In this document: piece after piece, positions 56,874 to 64,000 of the stretch | Layout: each line of letters begins with the position of its first letter | Numbering within the stretch: the stretch's first letter is position 1 | Assembly: GCA_002721445.1 (NCBI GenBank) | Contig: PBKN01000010.1 | Location: 25,197-89,196 of the forward strand | Direction: 5' to 3' | DNA: 64,000 nucleotides | From: Chloroflexota bacterium | GTDB lineage: Bacteria > Chloroflexota > Dehalococcoidia > Lucifugimonadales > GCA-002723415 | Program-made: the position numbers and the translations under genes | The notes under the pieces: model-generated | Told to the model about the DNA's origin: nothing | Database searches by the model: none | Seen by the model: the letters and a program-made list of their open reading frames with translations, nothing else

Positions 56874-57485
56874 TTAATCATTAAAATATTGACTGTAAGC
56901 TTTTTCATAATCTTTATATATATTTAAATCTATAAGGCATTGCCCGTCAGAAACTTCAAGGCGGTTTAACTTTTGCTTATTTTTTGTAATTATATTCTTT
57001 AATCCAAAGGTACTTTCATTAATTTTCAGAATATCGTCCTTCAAAGATCTATTCAAAATTAAAGGATGACCTCCACGGTCATTATAAGTAGGAAAAGAAA
57101 TTAAAGATTTATTTTGGAAATGAAAATCTATAACACTATTAATTAATATTGTTTTTCTAGGTTGATCAACTGATAAAAAAAGAAAATCAGATTGATTATT
57201 AGAGACAGAAGATATCCCTTTTTTTATTGAAGTTGTCTTGCCATATGCATAATCATAATTCACAACAATATTAATTGGGTATTTATCTATATGACTAGAT
57301 AATTCTTCATTTTTATATCCTAAAACTACTATTACTTCATCAATTCTCGAATTTAATAAAGAATTTATCTGATATTCAATTAATGTATCTTCACCCCATG
57401 CTAATAAGGATTTCAATTTCCCCATACGAGTAGATTCACCAGCTGCTAATAATATTGCAGTTATAGGATTCACTATTAATTCCAA
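56874..57485 (-). CDS. MobA-like / molybdenum cofactor cytidylyltransferase (MocA type)
   Basis: A 203-residue NTP-transferase. ILLAAGESTRMGKLKSLL is the nucleotide-binding motif, and VDQPRKT and GGHPLIL are as in MocA, which makes molybdopterin cytosine dinucleotide for xanthine-dehydrogenase-type enzymes. The start is TTG 57485; a GTG at 57473 with GGA before it is a possible alternative and would give a more typical N-terminus. It is 3 bp after xdhC. A role in Mo-hydroxylase maturation is supported by that pairing. Confidence 0.85.
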   Translation of the reverse strand: MELIVNPITAILLAAGESTRMGKLKSLLAWGEDTLIEYQINSLLNSRIDEVIVVLGYKNEELSSHIDKYPINIVVNYDYAYGKTTSIKKGISSVSNNQSDFLFLSVDQPRKTILINSVIDFHFQNKSLISFPTYNDRGGHPLILNRSLKDDILKINESTFGLKNIITKNKQKLNRLEVSDGQCLIDLNIYKDYEKAYSQYFND

Positions 57486-57488
57486 TTT

Positions 57489-58607
57489 TCAATTACTTAG
57501 TTTTTGGAAAATTTTATCTACTCTCCAACCTTCTAACTTCATAGGTTTGCCTGTACCTCCTAGTCTAAACATCATTATCTCAGCCATCACACTTAAAGCA
57601 ATTTCTGCCGGAGTTCTAGCATGAATATCTAAACCAATTGGTGCTCGTATTTCCTTAATTCTGTCTATTGAAACACCACTTTTAACTAAATCTTCATATA
57701 CTAAGATTGTCTTTCTTTTACTTCCTAAAAGACCGACGTAACCAGCAGAAGTGGTAGATGCTGCATTTAAAGCAATATGGTCATATCTGTGCCCTCTAGT
57801 AGCTATTACAACGAATGTATTTGGGTTAATAGGCAATTCAGGAAAAGCATCTTCAGGCTTTAAAGAAATTATCTTGTCAGCGCCAGGAAATCTTTTTTCA
57901 TTTGCAAATTCTTTCCTATCATCAGTAATAAAGATCTTAAATCCTAAAGTTTTTGCTATCGGATAAATAGCCTTAGCAACATGTCCAGCACCACAAATTA
58001 CTAATTGAGGTGGAGTCGTAAAAGCTTCAATAAAATATTCTAAACCGTTTTTAAAATCTACATATTCATTTTTACCATACATCATCAATTGCTTAGCATT
58101 TTCACAAGCATTTTGATCTATCTTGATATCCCCTAGTGTACCTACAGTAGAACCATCTGCTCTAATAAGAAGCTTCATACCTATTTGATAACGTTTATGA
58201 ACAGGGGCTTTAGTTAATGTCGCAACTGCTACAGAAGTGCCCCCTTTATATGCATTTTCAATTTCTTTTGCAAAATCTATATAATCTTTAGCCTCATAAA
58301 TAGGATCAATAAGAAAATACATTGTCCCACCACAAACTAAGCCTTCTTCAGCAGCCAATTCTTCATTTAGAGTATATTCTTTATATTGAGCCTTCCCTTT
58401 GTTTCTTAACAACTCACTAGCTGCAAACCATATATCCCCTTCAACACATCCTCCGCCTAAAGTACCAACCCCTGTTCCATCAGATCGAACTAATAACTTG
58501 GATCCAGGTTTTTGAGGTGTAGAACCTTTAGTCCTAACTACAGTTGCCACAACCATTGGATCTGTATTTTCTAAAATAGTTATTGCTTCTTGAATTACTT
58601 CCCTCAT
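57489..58607 (-). CDS. XdhC/CoxI family Mo-hydroxylase maturation protein
   Basis: A 372-residue XdhC-family protein. The N-terminal domain has TKGSTPQKPGSKLLVRSDGTGVGTLGGGCVEGD, and the C-terminal Rossmann domain begins QLVICGAGHVAKAIYPIAKTLGFKI. XdhC binds and sulfurates molybdopterin before insertion into xanthine dehydrogenase or carbon-monoxide-dehydrogenase-type enzymes. GAGG precedes ATG 58607, favouring it over the ATG at 58622. No Mo-hydroxylase structural gene is in the window. Confidence 0.9.
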   Translation of the reverse strand: MREVIQEAITILENTDPMVVATVVRTKGSTPQKPGSKLLVRSDGTGVGTLGGGCVEGDIWFAASELLRNKGKAQYKEYTLNEELAAEEGLVCGGTMYFLIDPIYEAKDYIDFAKEIENAYKGGTSVAVATLTKAPVHKRYQIGMKLLIRADGSTVGTLGDIKIDQNACENAKQLMMYGKNEYVDFKNGLEYFIEAFTTPPQLVICGAGHVAKAIYPIAKTLGFKIFITDDRKEFANEKRFPGADKIISLKPEDAFPELPINPNTFVVIATRGHRYDHIALNAASTTSAGYVGLLGSKRKTILVYEDLVKSGVSIDRIKEIRAPIGLDIHARTPAEIALSVMAEIMMFRLGGTGKPMKLEGWRVDKIFQKLSN

Positions 58608-58653
58608 ATCTAACCTCAACATTATAAATACTAATTCAACAGTATCAGTAGAA

Positions 58654-59961
58654 TTATATCAAATCAATATTTCCATTAAAATTTAATATCTTATTAAAAA
58701 CCTTATTATTAGTATCTGGCCCTACAATTGCTAAATTTATTTTATTAATATCGATAATTGATTTGATTACATTATTTACATCTGTAAGGTTTATATTATC
58801 AATATATGAAATTATTTGTTCAGGAGATTTAGAATTTTTTAAAAATAATTCTCCTGCTCCATACCAATATGACAAGGCTAAAGTATCTTCAATCCTTAGT
58901 AAAATCCTCCCAATTAAAGATTTTTTCAAAATAGCAAGATTAGACTCAGAAATACCATTTTGCAATTGCCATAAGTGGGATAAAACTCTTTTTACAACTT
59001 CTGTTGATTTAGACGGGTCAGACCCAGCAGCAACAAACAAAGCCCCTGTATCTAAAAAATTTATCGTATAACTATTTACATCGTAAACTAAACCATGCTT
59101 TTCTCTTAATTCTACAAATAATTTACTGCTCATTCCTCCAGCTAAATATATACTAATTAAATCTAAAGAATATTTTTGCAAATCTTTTATAGATAAACCT
59201 GGTAAAGCCATAATCATATGAGATTGTTCTGTTTTACGATATTCTAAATTAAAAGCAGGTTTCGCCTGGGTTATAGATACATCTTTATACTTACTAATAT
59301 CATCAGAATTAAACCAATCTTTATTTAACTCTTCAATATAAGAAACAATTTTATTGTGAGATAATTTACCAGCAATACTTATTACTATATTATTAGGTAT
59401 ATAATTATTGTTTTTAAATTGGATCATTTCATCGATGGTCATATTCATAACAGTATTTTTTGTTCCTGCAATTTCGTTACCTAAAGGATGATTTGGCCAT
59501 AATAGTTTATCCATTAAATACTCAACTCTATTCTCAGGGTTGTCATAAATCATATTTAATTCTTCACAAATAACTAATCGCTCTTTATCAATGCCTATCT
59601 TTTCGAACCTAGAATTTCTCAACATGTCAAAAATTAAATCAATGGAAGAATAAAGATGCCTTTGTGGAACTTTAGACCAGTAAGTAGTCATTTCTTGTTC
59701 TGTACTAGCATTTAAAACGCCACCTACGCTTTCAATTGCTGAAGCAATATCCCAAGGATTTGGTCTGGATTTTGTGCCTTTAAATAATATATGTTCAATA
59801 AAATGCGAAATACCTGATTGATCTTCATCTTCATATCTAGAGCCAATACCTACAAATACACTAATGCTAGCTAATTTAGAATTTGGCACATCAATCGTGA
59901 CTATCCTAAGATTATTATCAAATCTATGAGTATTAACTGAAGGTAAAAATTTAGAATCCAT
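58654..59961 (-). CDS. M16 family zinc peptidase
   Basis: A 435-residue M16B peptidase. The inverted zinc motif HFIEH (53-57) and the downstream glutamate in CEELNMIYDNPENRVEY complete the metal site, and the C-terminal half has the MSSKLFVELREKHGLVYDV segment of the family. It cleaves peptides or leader sequences in the cytoplasm. An upstream ATG at 60045 would run through a perfect palindrome and into the divergent gene, so ATG 59961 is taken as the start. Confidence 0.9.
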   Translation of the reverse strand: MDSKFLPSVNTHRFDNNLRIVTIDVPNSKLASISVFVGIGSRYEDEDQSGISHFIEHILFKGTKSRPNPWDIASAIESVGGVLNASTEQEMTTYWSKVPQRHLYSSIDLIFDMLRNSRFEKIGIDKERLVICEELNMIYDNPENRVEYLMDKLLWPNHPLGNEIAGTKNTVMNMTIDEMIQFKNNNYIPNNIVISIAGKLSHNKIVSYIEELNKDWFNSDDISKYKDVSITQAKPAFNLEYRKTEQSHMIMALPGLSIKDLQKYSLDLISIYLAGGMSSKLFVELREKHGLVYDVNSYTINFLDTGALFVAAGSDPSKSTEVVKRVLSHLWQLQNGISESNLAILKKSLIGRILLRIEDTLALSYWYGAGELFLKNSKSPEQIISYIDNINLTDVNNVIKSIIDINKINLAIVGPDTNNKVFNKILNFNGNIDLI

Positions 59962-59968
59962 ATCTAAA

Positions 59969-59995
59969 ATTTTATCATAATAATTATGATAAAAT
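59969..59995. promoter_or_regulatory. Perfect 13-1-13 palindrome with a Fur-family-type 7-1-7 core
   Basis: Twenty-seven bases read as a perfect inverted repeat with 13-base arms around a single central A (59982). The core is TCATAAT-A-ATTATGA (59975-59989). This layout is that of Fur, PerR and Zur operators, differing from the Fur consensus arm TGATAAT at one base. It lies 8 bp before the M16 peptidase start and about 40 bp before the divergent small gene at 60036, so it could control both. Confidence 0.62.
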
Positions 59996-60035
59996 AAAAC
60001 CCATAAAAAATTCTCTTTCCAAATTATTACAAAAA

Positions 60036-60311
60036 ATGAATACAATAATTAACTTAGCAAAATATTTAATATCTAAATTAAATTCAATAATTGATATATT
60101 ACCTCCCTACGTAATTACAGAAGGCCTTCTCGATGCTAAAGAAGTAACTTCAGATGGAAATTATTATATAAACGTTGGATCTATAAAAGGAAAAATAGAT
60201 AACTATAGCTATGAATCACTCATCATCGGAGAAAATCTTAGGGTTAGACATACAAAAAAAGGAAAGATAATTAACATAGACAGAATAATGCCTAAAAAAG
60301 GCCCTGTATAA
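60036..60311 (+). CDS. Small hypothetical protein divergent from M16 peptidase
   Basis: A 91-residue protein. The first third is hydrophobic/amphipathic (TIINLAKYLISKLNSIIDILPPYVI) and the rest resembles a small beta-barrel (KEVTSDGNYYINVGSIKGKIDNYSYESLIIGENLRVRHTKKGKIINIDRI). No family is recognised for certain. It faces away from the M16 gene and would be transcribed past the palindrome at 59969-59995. No ribosome site is visible in front of its ATG. Confidence 0.5.
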   Translation: MNTIINLAKYLISKLNSIIDILPPYVITEGLLDAKEVTSDGNYYINVGSIKGKIDNYSYESLIIGENLRVRHTKKGKIINIDRIMPKKGPV

Positions 60312-60325
60312 AATTAATTAAAATT

Positions 60326-61159
60326 TTAAATTACATCTCCTAAGTCTTCTTTATTAATTATCTGTCTTTCTTCTTTTCCTAAGACCTTATCACCTAAAGA
60401 CTTAATATAATCAATTTCCTTAATGAAATTATTAACCATTCTAGAATCTGAGCTGTACAATACAAAATTTGAACCATTTTCTATCCATTCTCTAGTCAAA
60501 TCTAAAGTTTGCTGATGTACTAATGTAGGAATTCCTTTTGATTTACTTTTATCAATTATATATTTAACTGCTTTTTTATATTCAGGATGATCATATTGAT
60601 CAGGAATACCTAATGAAATAGTTAGATCATTAGGTCCAACAAATACAGCATCAATTCCATTAACTGATAAAATATCATCAAGATTATTTATAGCAGGGAC
60701 ACTTTCTATTCCAATAATACATATATTATTCTTATTTTTATTTTCTAAATATAATTTTGTCTCTTCACTAGGAAACTCTTGTCCCTTAATAATTTTATCT
60801 ACAAATTTACCTTTTAAAGGTCTCCACTTACAAGCAGCTACTACTTCTTCTACCTGGTCTACTGTTTCACAATAAGGAGCTAGTACACCATGAGAACCAG
60901 CATCTACTGCCATAGTAGTATAATGACCATCTGGAATAGGAATTCTTACTATAGGTACAATATTAGTAAATTTTAATATAGCTAACAAATCTGCTACTTC
61001 ACTTCTTCCAAGAGGAGAATGTTCATTATCTATAATCACATAATCAAGTCCTAATTTAGTTATAGATTCAATCCACCTGGGATTACGCAGAACACTAATC
61101 ATAGTCCCATATATAATTTCACCATTATGAATTTTGGTTTTTAAATCTAATCCGCTCAT
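60326..61159 (-). CDS. HpcH/HpaI family aldolase
   Basis: A 277-residue class II aldolase. DYVIIDNEHSPLGR (bearing the metal-binding acidic region), IVRIPIPDG, GVLAPYCETVDQVEEVVAACKW and VDAVFVGPNDLTISLG are all HpaI-type motifs. Members cleave 2-keto-3-deoxy or 2,4-dihydroxyhept-2-enedioate acids into pyruvate and an aldehyde. Start is ATG 61159 with GAGGTGA upstream. Convergent with the small protein at 60036-60311. Confidence 0.9.
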   Translation of the reverse strand: MSGLDLKTKIHNGEIIYGTMISVLRNPRWIESITKLGLDYVIIDNEHSPLGRSEVADLLAILKFTNIVPIVRIPIPDGHYTTMAVDAGSHGVLAPYCETVDQVEEVVAACKWRPLKGKFVDKIIKGQEFPSEETKLYLENKNKNNICIIGIESVPAINNLDDILSVNGIDAVFVGPNDLTISLGIPDQYDHPEYKKAVKYIIDKSKSKGIPTLVHQQTLDLTREWIENGSNFVLYSSDSRMVNNFIKEIDYIKSLGDKVLGKEERQIINKEDLGDVI

Positions 61160-61337
61160 TATAATTCACCTCATTTAAAATATGAATCTATATATTACCA
61201 AATATAAAAATATTTAAAAATGCCTTAATATTATGCTTATAAGTTAATAATATAAAAATAATCTTTTTTCGTTGACTGTATAAAACTTAACTGCTAGCCT
61301 TAGTTAAACTTCAACTTATTGATTCTATTTAGGCTTT

Positions 61338-62546
61338 ATGAATAATTACCTAACAAACTATCGCTGGATAATTGTATCTATAGGCTTTACTATACTTCTT
61401 TTTAATGTCGGAACAAGATACACGTTTGGATTACTGCTTAAACCTATATCTGAAGATATTAATGTAAGCAGAACAAATATATCCTTAGGGTTTACTATTT
61501 TCATGTTTGTATCTGCAATATCTATGCCAATTGCTGGATATTTAATTGACAAATACGGCCCCAAAAAAACATTAACCTTTGGTTCAATTATTGCAATAAT
61601 CGGAACATGGCTAACTGGATACATATCAAATCAATGGCAAATATTCTTGTCATTTGGTGTCATTTATGCATTTGGGCATGCCATAACTAGCATACCTACA
61701 ATAAGCACACTAATTAATCAATGGTTTGATAAAAATAAAGGTATAGCAAATAGTATTACTATAGCAGGTAATGGAACCGGGCAACTCTTAGTAACATCTT
61801 CACTTTCATCAATATTACCTTATTTAAGCTGGAGATATTGTTATTTTATATTATCTGCAATTCATGCAATTATTATCTTGCCCTTAATTATTTTTGGAAT
61901 CAAATCAAAAGTAACTACACATGATAAAAAGGTAACTAAAACTAATAAAAATAAACTAAATACTACAATCCCCAGTTTACTCTCTTATCCTTCCCTGATG
62001 CTAATAATAATATATAGCATTTGTGGTTTCCAAGACTTTTTCGTTGCAACACATATTGTTGCATTTGCAACAGATAACGGAATAAGCCAAAATATTGCTG
62101 GTCAAATTTTAGCCTTTATGGGATTATCTGGAATAATAGGGGTTATATTGTCTGGCATTTTATCTGATAAATTCGGACCATCTAAACCTACTTTATTATG
62201 TTTCGTTATACGAATTTTTATTTTTTTAATTCCTTTTATATTCAAAAATGATTTTTCTATTATTTCTTTTGCTTTAATATATGGATTTACTTTTATGGTA
62301 ACTGCTCCATTAACACTAATTTTTGTAAACAACATATTTGGAAATAATAACATTGGGAAAATAATGGGAACTATCAGCATGGTGCACCAAATAACAGGAG
62401 GACTAGGTGCTCTTTTTGGTGCTATTATTTATGATTACACTAAAAGCTATAATTATGCCTTCATATCAATGTCTTTGATATCATTTTTTCCTGTTTTTTC
62501 AGCTATCATGCTAAAAAAATTAACCCCAGTGGATATACAAAATTGA
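61338..62546 (+). CDS. MFS transporter, OFA-like
   Basis: A 402-residue membrane protein with about twelve segments and the MFS loop GYLIDKYGPKKTL. FGVIYAFGHAITSIPTISTLINQWFDKNKGIANSI and GLGALFGAIIYDYT are shared with the OFA/monocarboxylate subgroup and with the protein at 9956-11230. It overlaps the following MFS gene by 4 bp. The 178-bp upstream gap holds a TTGACT and a 6-9-6 inverted repeat (61287-61307) but no clear -10. Confidence 0.85.
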   Translation: MNNYLTNYRWIIVSIGFTILLFNVGTRYTFGLLLKPISEDINVSRTNISLGFTIFMFVSAISMPIAGYLIDKYGPKKTLTFGSIIAIIGTWLTGYISNQWQIFLSFGVIYAFGHAITSIPTISTLINQWFDKNKGIANSITIAGNGTGQLLVTSSLSSILPYLSWRYCYFILSAIHAIIILPLIIFGIKSKVTTHDKKVTKTNKNKLNTTIPSLLSYPSLMLIIIYSICGFQDFFVATHIVAFATDNGISQNIAGQILAFMGLSGIIGVILSGILSDKFGPSKPTLLCFVIRIFIFLIPFIFKNDFSIISFALIYGFTFMVTAPLTLIFVNNIFGNNNIGKIMGTISMVHQITGGLGALFGAIIYDYTKSYNYAFISMSLISFFPVFSAIMLKKLTPVDIQN

Positions 62547-63781
62547 ATTCTTCTAAGCAATACTCTAAATCTGAATCTCCGATAATAACTACCTTAAAAT
62601 ACAGAGATTTTCGTTGGTTGTGGATAGGATCATTTGGGTCATTCCTAGCTATGAATATTCAAATGATTACAAGAAGCTGGTTAGCTTTACAATTAACAGA
62701 CAATAACCCTCTTCTTCTCGCAATGGTTATGGCATCTTTTGCTTTACCAATGACTGTTTTTTCATTGCTAGGCGGAGCTCTAGCCGACAGACTTCCCAGA
62801 AGAAGTTTAATAGTTTTTAGTCAAAGCGGAAATGCAATTATGACTTTATTTATAGCCATTTTAGATATGACTGGCAACATCGAACTTTGGCATTTGTTAA
62901 TTATTGGAGTACTTAACGGTAGTATGATGGCAATAAACATGCCTAGTCGGCAAGCAATATTATCAGATATTGTTCCAGACAAACTATTAATGAATGCTAT
63001 TGCATTAAATACATCCAGCATGAATTTAACAAGGGTTATAGGACCTGCAATAGCAGGATTTTTAATTATAATAATTGAAACTAGTGGAGTTTTCTTAATA
63101 GTCTCCATTATTTATGTACTAACTGCGTTATCAATGAGTATGGTAAACGCTGGCAAAACCCCTATAAAAATTTCTAAAAAAAGTACTATTACTTCTGATA
63201 TTAAAGAAGGAATACTTTATGTAATAAATGATAAAACTAGAAGAAATATTATGCTAATGTTATTTATTCCTGTCTTGTTTGGTTTTTCATATTATTCGCT
63301 TTTACCAGCATGGGCTACTGAAGCTTTAAATGCTCAATCTGATGGTCTTGGAATAATAATGATGGGAATGGGTTTAGGTGCATTAACTGGGTCTCTAATT
63401 ATAGCTTATATAAAAAAAATAAATTCTAAAGGAAAAGCTTTATTATTAGCATGTTCAACATGGGGACTTTTATTGGCCATTTTTGCTCAATCAAATTCTT
63501 ATTACATGGCAATCCCTCTTGTTATTTTTATTGGAATATTTAGTTCTGTATTTATGTCATTAAATACAACTCTACTTCAATCAAGCTCTGAGCCTGATAA
63601 ACGTGGCCGAGTGATGAGTGTTTCAATGATGAGTTTTGGATTAATGCCATTAAGCAGTATTCCATTTGGAGCATTAGCATTAATAACTGGAACATCTAAT
63701 TCTTTAAGCTTAAGTGGATTGATATTGCTAGCTTTAACAATATTATTCTTTATTTTCAATGACAGACTAAGAAACTTGTAA
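62543..63781 (+). CDS. MFS transporter, EntS-like efflux subtype
   Basis: A 412-residue membrane protein from TTG 62543, coupled to the preceding gene by a 4-bp overlap. YRDFRWLWIGSFGSFLAMNIQ and GGALADRLPRRSLIVF are the EntS-type signatures, and the sequence is clearly related to the transporter at 13742-14965. Two different MFS proteins translated as a pair suggest linked import and export of related compounds, an inference only. Confidence 0.86.
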   Translation: MNSSKQYSKSESPIITTLKYRDFRWLWIGSFGSFLAMNIQMITRSWLALQLTDNNPLLLAMVMASFALPMTVFSLLGGALADRLPRRSLIVFSQSGNAIMTLFIAILDMTGNIELWHLLIIGVLNGSMMAINMPSRQAILSDIVPDKLLMNAIALNTSSMNLTRVIGPAIAGFLIIIIETSGVFLIVSIIYVLTALSMSMVNAGKTPIKISKKSTITSDIKEGILYVINDKTRRNIMLMLFIPVLFGFSYYSLLPAWATEALNAQSDGLGIIMMGMGLGALTGSLIIAYIKKINSKGKALLLACSTWGLLLAIFAQSNSYYMAIPLVIFIGIFSSVFMSLNTTLLQSSSEPDKRGRVMSVSMMSFGLMPLSSIPFGALALITGTSNSLSLSGLILLALTILFFIFNDRLRNL

Positions 63782-63788
63782 TTAATCA

Positions 63789-63826
63789 TTGACGATAATT
63801 ATCCTTAATGCTAACCTCCCATTAAG
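63789..63826 (+). promoter_or_regulatory. Promoter with flanking inverted repeat before phosphotriesterase-like copy 3
   Basis: TTGACG (63789-63794), a 17-bp spacer and TAACCT (63812-63817) form a plausible promoter. CTTAATG (63804-63810) and CATTAAG (63820-63826) form a perfect 7-9-7 inverted repeat that brackets the -10. An operator is possible; a hairpin ending the MFS transcript is the alternative. Confidence 0.4.
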
Positions 63827-63848
63827 AATATATTTAAGGCAGAATATA

Positions 63849-64000
63849 ATGACTAATTCATCAAAGTATATACAAACTGTTCTTGGCAAAATTAAACCTG
63901 AAGATTTGGGAATAACGACTACTCACGAACATCTATTTATAGATTTGCGATGGATGCTTGTTCCTCCTAAAGAGTCAACAGAATTATTTAAGGCATATGA
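63849..64000 (+). CDS. Phosphotriesterase-family hydrolase (copy 3), partial at window edge
   Basis: An open frame from ATG 63849 runs off the right edge after 50 codons. It contains KIKPEDLGITTTHEHLFIDL, matching the N-terminal HxH metal motif and leader of copies 1 and 2. AAGG lies before the ATG. Only the first fifth of the protein is present, so the family call rests on this motif and on similarity to the two other copies. Confidence 0.8.
   Translation, partial: MTNSSKYIQTVLGKIKPEDLGITTTHEHLFIDLRWMLVPPKESTELFKAY

Noticed and set aside
56861..56875. 6-3-6 inverted repeat as a bidirectional terminator between convergent genes
   Set aside because: The stem is very short and weak, with no T-tract on either side.
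1..64000. CRISPR array, insertion sequence or prophage
   Set aside because: No regularly spaced direct repeats, transposase or phage structural genes were seen on reading both strands.

Overview
The window is AT-rich bacterial DNA (roughly 30% G+C by eye) packed with about 57 protein genes and two tRNA genes. No transposase, phage module, rRNA or CRISPR array was seen. Gene content suggests a free-living marine heterotroph of the Chloroflexota, most likely the SAR202 / Dehalococcoidia lineage. The clues are a DnaN ending in a MPMFVQW-type tail, a Gram-positive-type LexA, HerA/NurA and SelB, and many paralogous catabolic families: flavin monooxygenase, phosphotriesterase-like hydrolases, amidases, fumarylacetoacetate-hydrolase-fold enzymes, class III aminotransferases and MFS exporters. 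The lineage is an inference from gene content, not a proof.

Layout. 1-3.7 kb (minus): a tight cluster of a DmfA2-like amidohydrolase, a sarcosine-oxidase-like flavoprotein and an SsuD-like flavin monooxygenase that runs off the left edge. 3.9-9.9 kb: two divergent PlsY-like acyltransferases, a threonine aldolase, a phosphotriesterase-like hydrolase, a carotenoid-type glycosyltransferase, a Nudix hydrolase and an M42 aminopeptidase. 9.9-18.5 kb (minus): transporters, an M48 protease, an orphan ABC permease, a hydratase, an amidase and a GNAT protein. 18.5-25.3 kb: tRNA-Leu, lexA, a cupredoxin lipoprotein, dnaN, a ThDP enzyme and an S9 peptidase. 25.3-29.9 kb (minus): a large Asp-box beta-propeller protein and a second amidase. 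30.0-34.1 kb (plus): a five-gene cluster of ThDP half-enzyme, argininosuccinate-lyase-like protein, class III aminotransferase, DUF971 protein and an unknown protein.

34.1-37.6 kb (minus): a nurA-HAS-herA DNA-processing operon. 37.6-41.4 kb: FAH-family hydrolase, selB, an SDR and tRNA-Gln. 41.5-50.1 kb: FAD dehydrogenase, aminotransferase, threonine synthase, NHL-repeat protein, hydroxyisobutyrate-type dehydrogenase, DUF1800 protein and a second phosphotriesterase-like protein. 50.2-56.9 kb (plus): greA fused to a recombinase-type DNA-binding domain, then a two-component-in-one lactate/glycolate-type dehydrogenase, a Gfo/Idh oxidoreductase and a two-subunit CoA-transferase. 56.9-64 kb: MocA and XdhC molybdenum-enzyme maturation factors, an M16 peptidase, a small unknown protein, an HpaI-type aldolase, two MFS transporters and the start of a third phosphotriesterase-like gene.

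Together the genes describe an organism that oxidises, hydrolyses and cleaves varied organic acids, amides and N-methyl compounds, mixed with ordinary DNA replication and repair genes. The features most worth a second look are a perfect 13-1-13 palindrome with a Fur-family-type core in front of the M16 peptidase, the greA fusion, a 40-residue helical insert in the sliding clamp, the HerA/HAS/NurA operon, and the five-gene ThDP/lyase/aminotransferase cluster.
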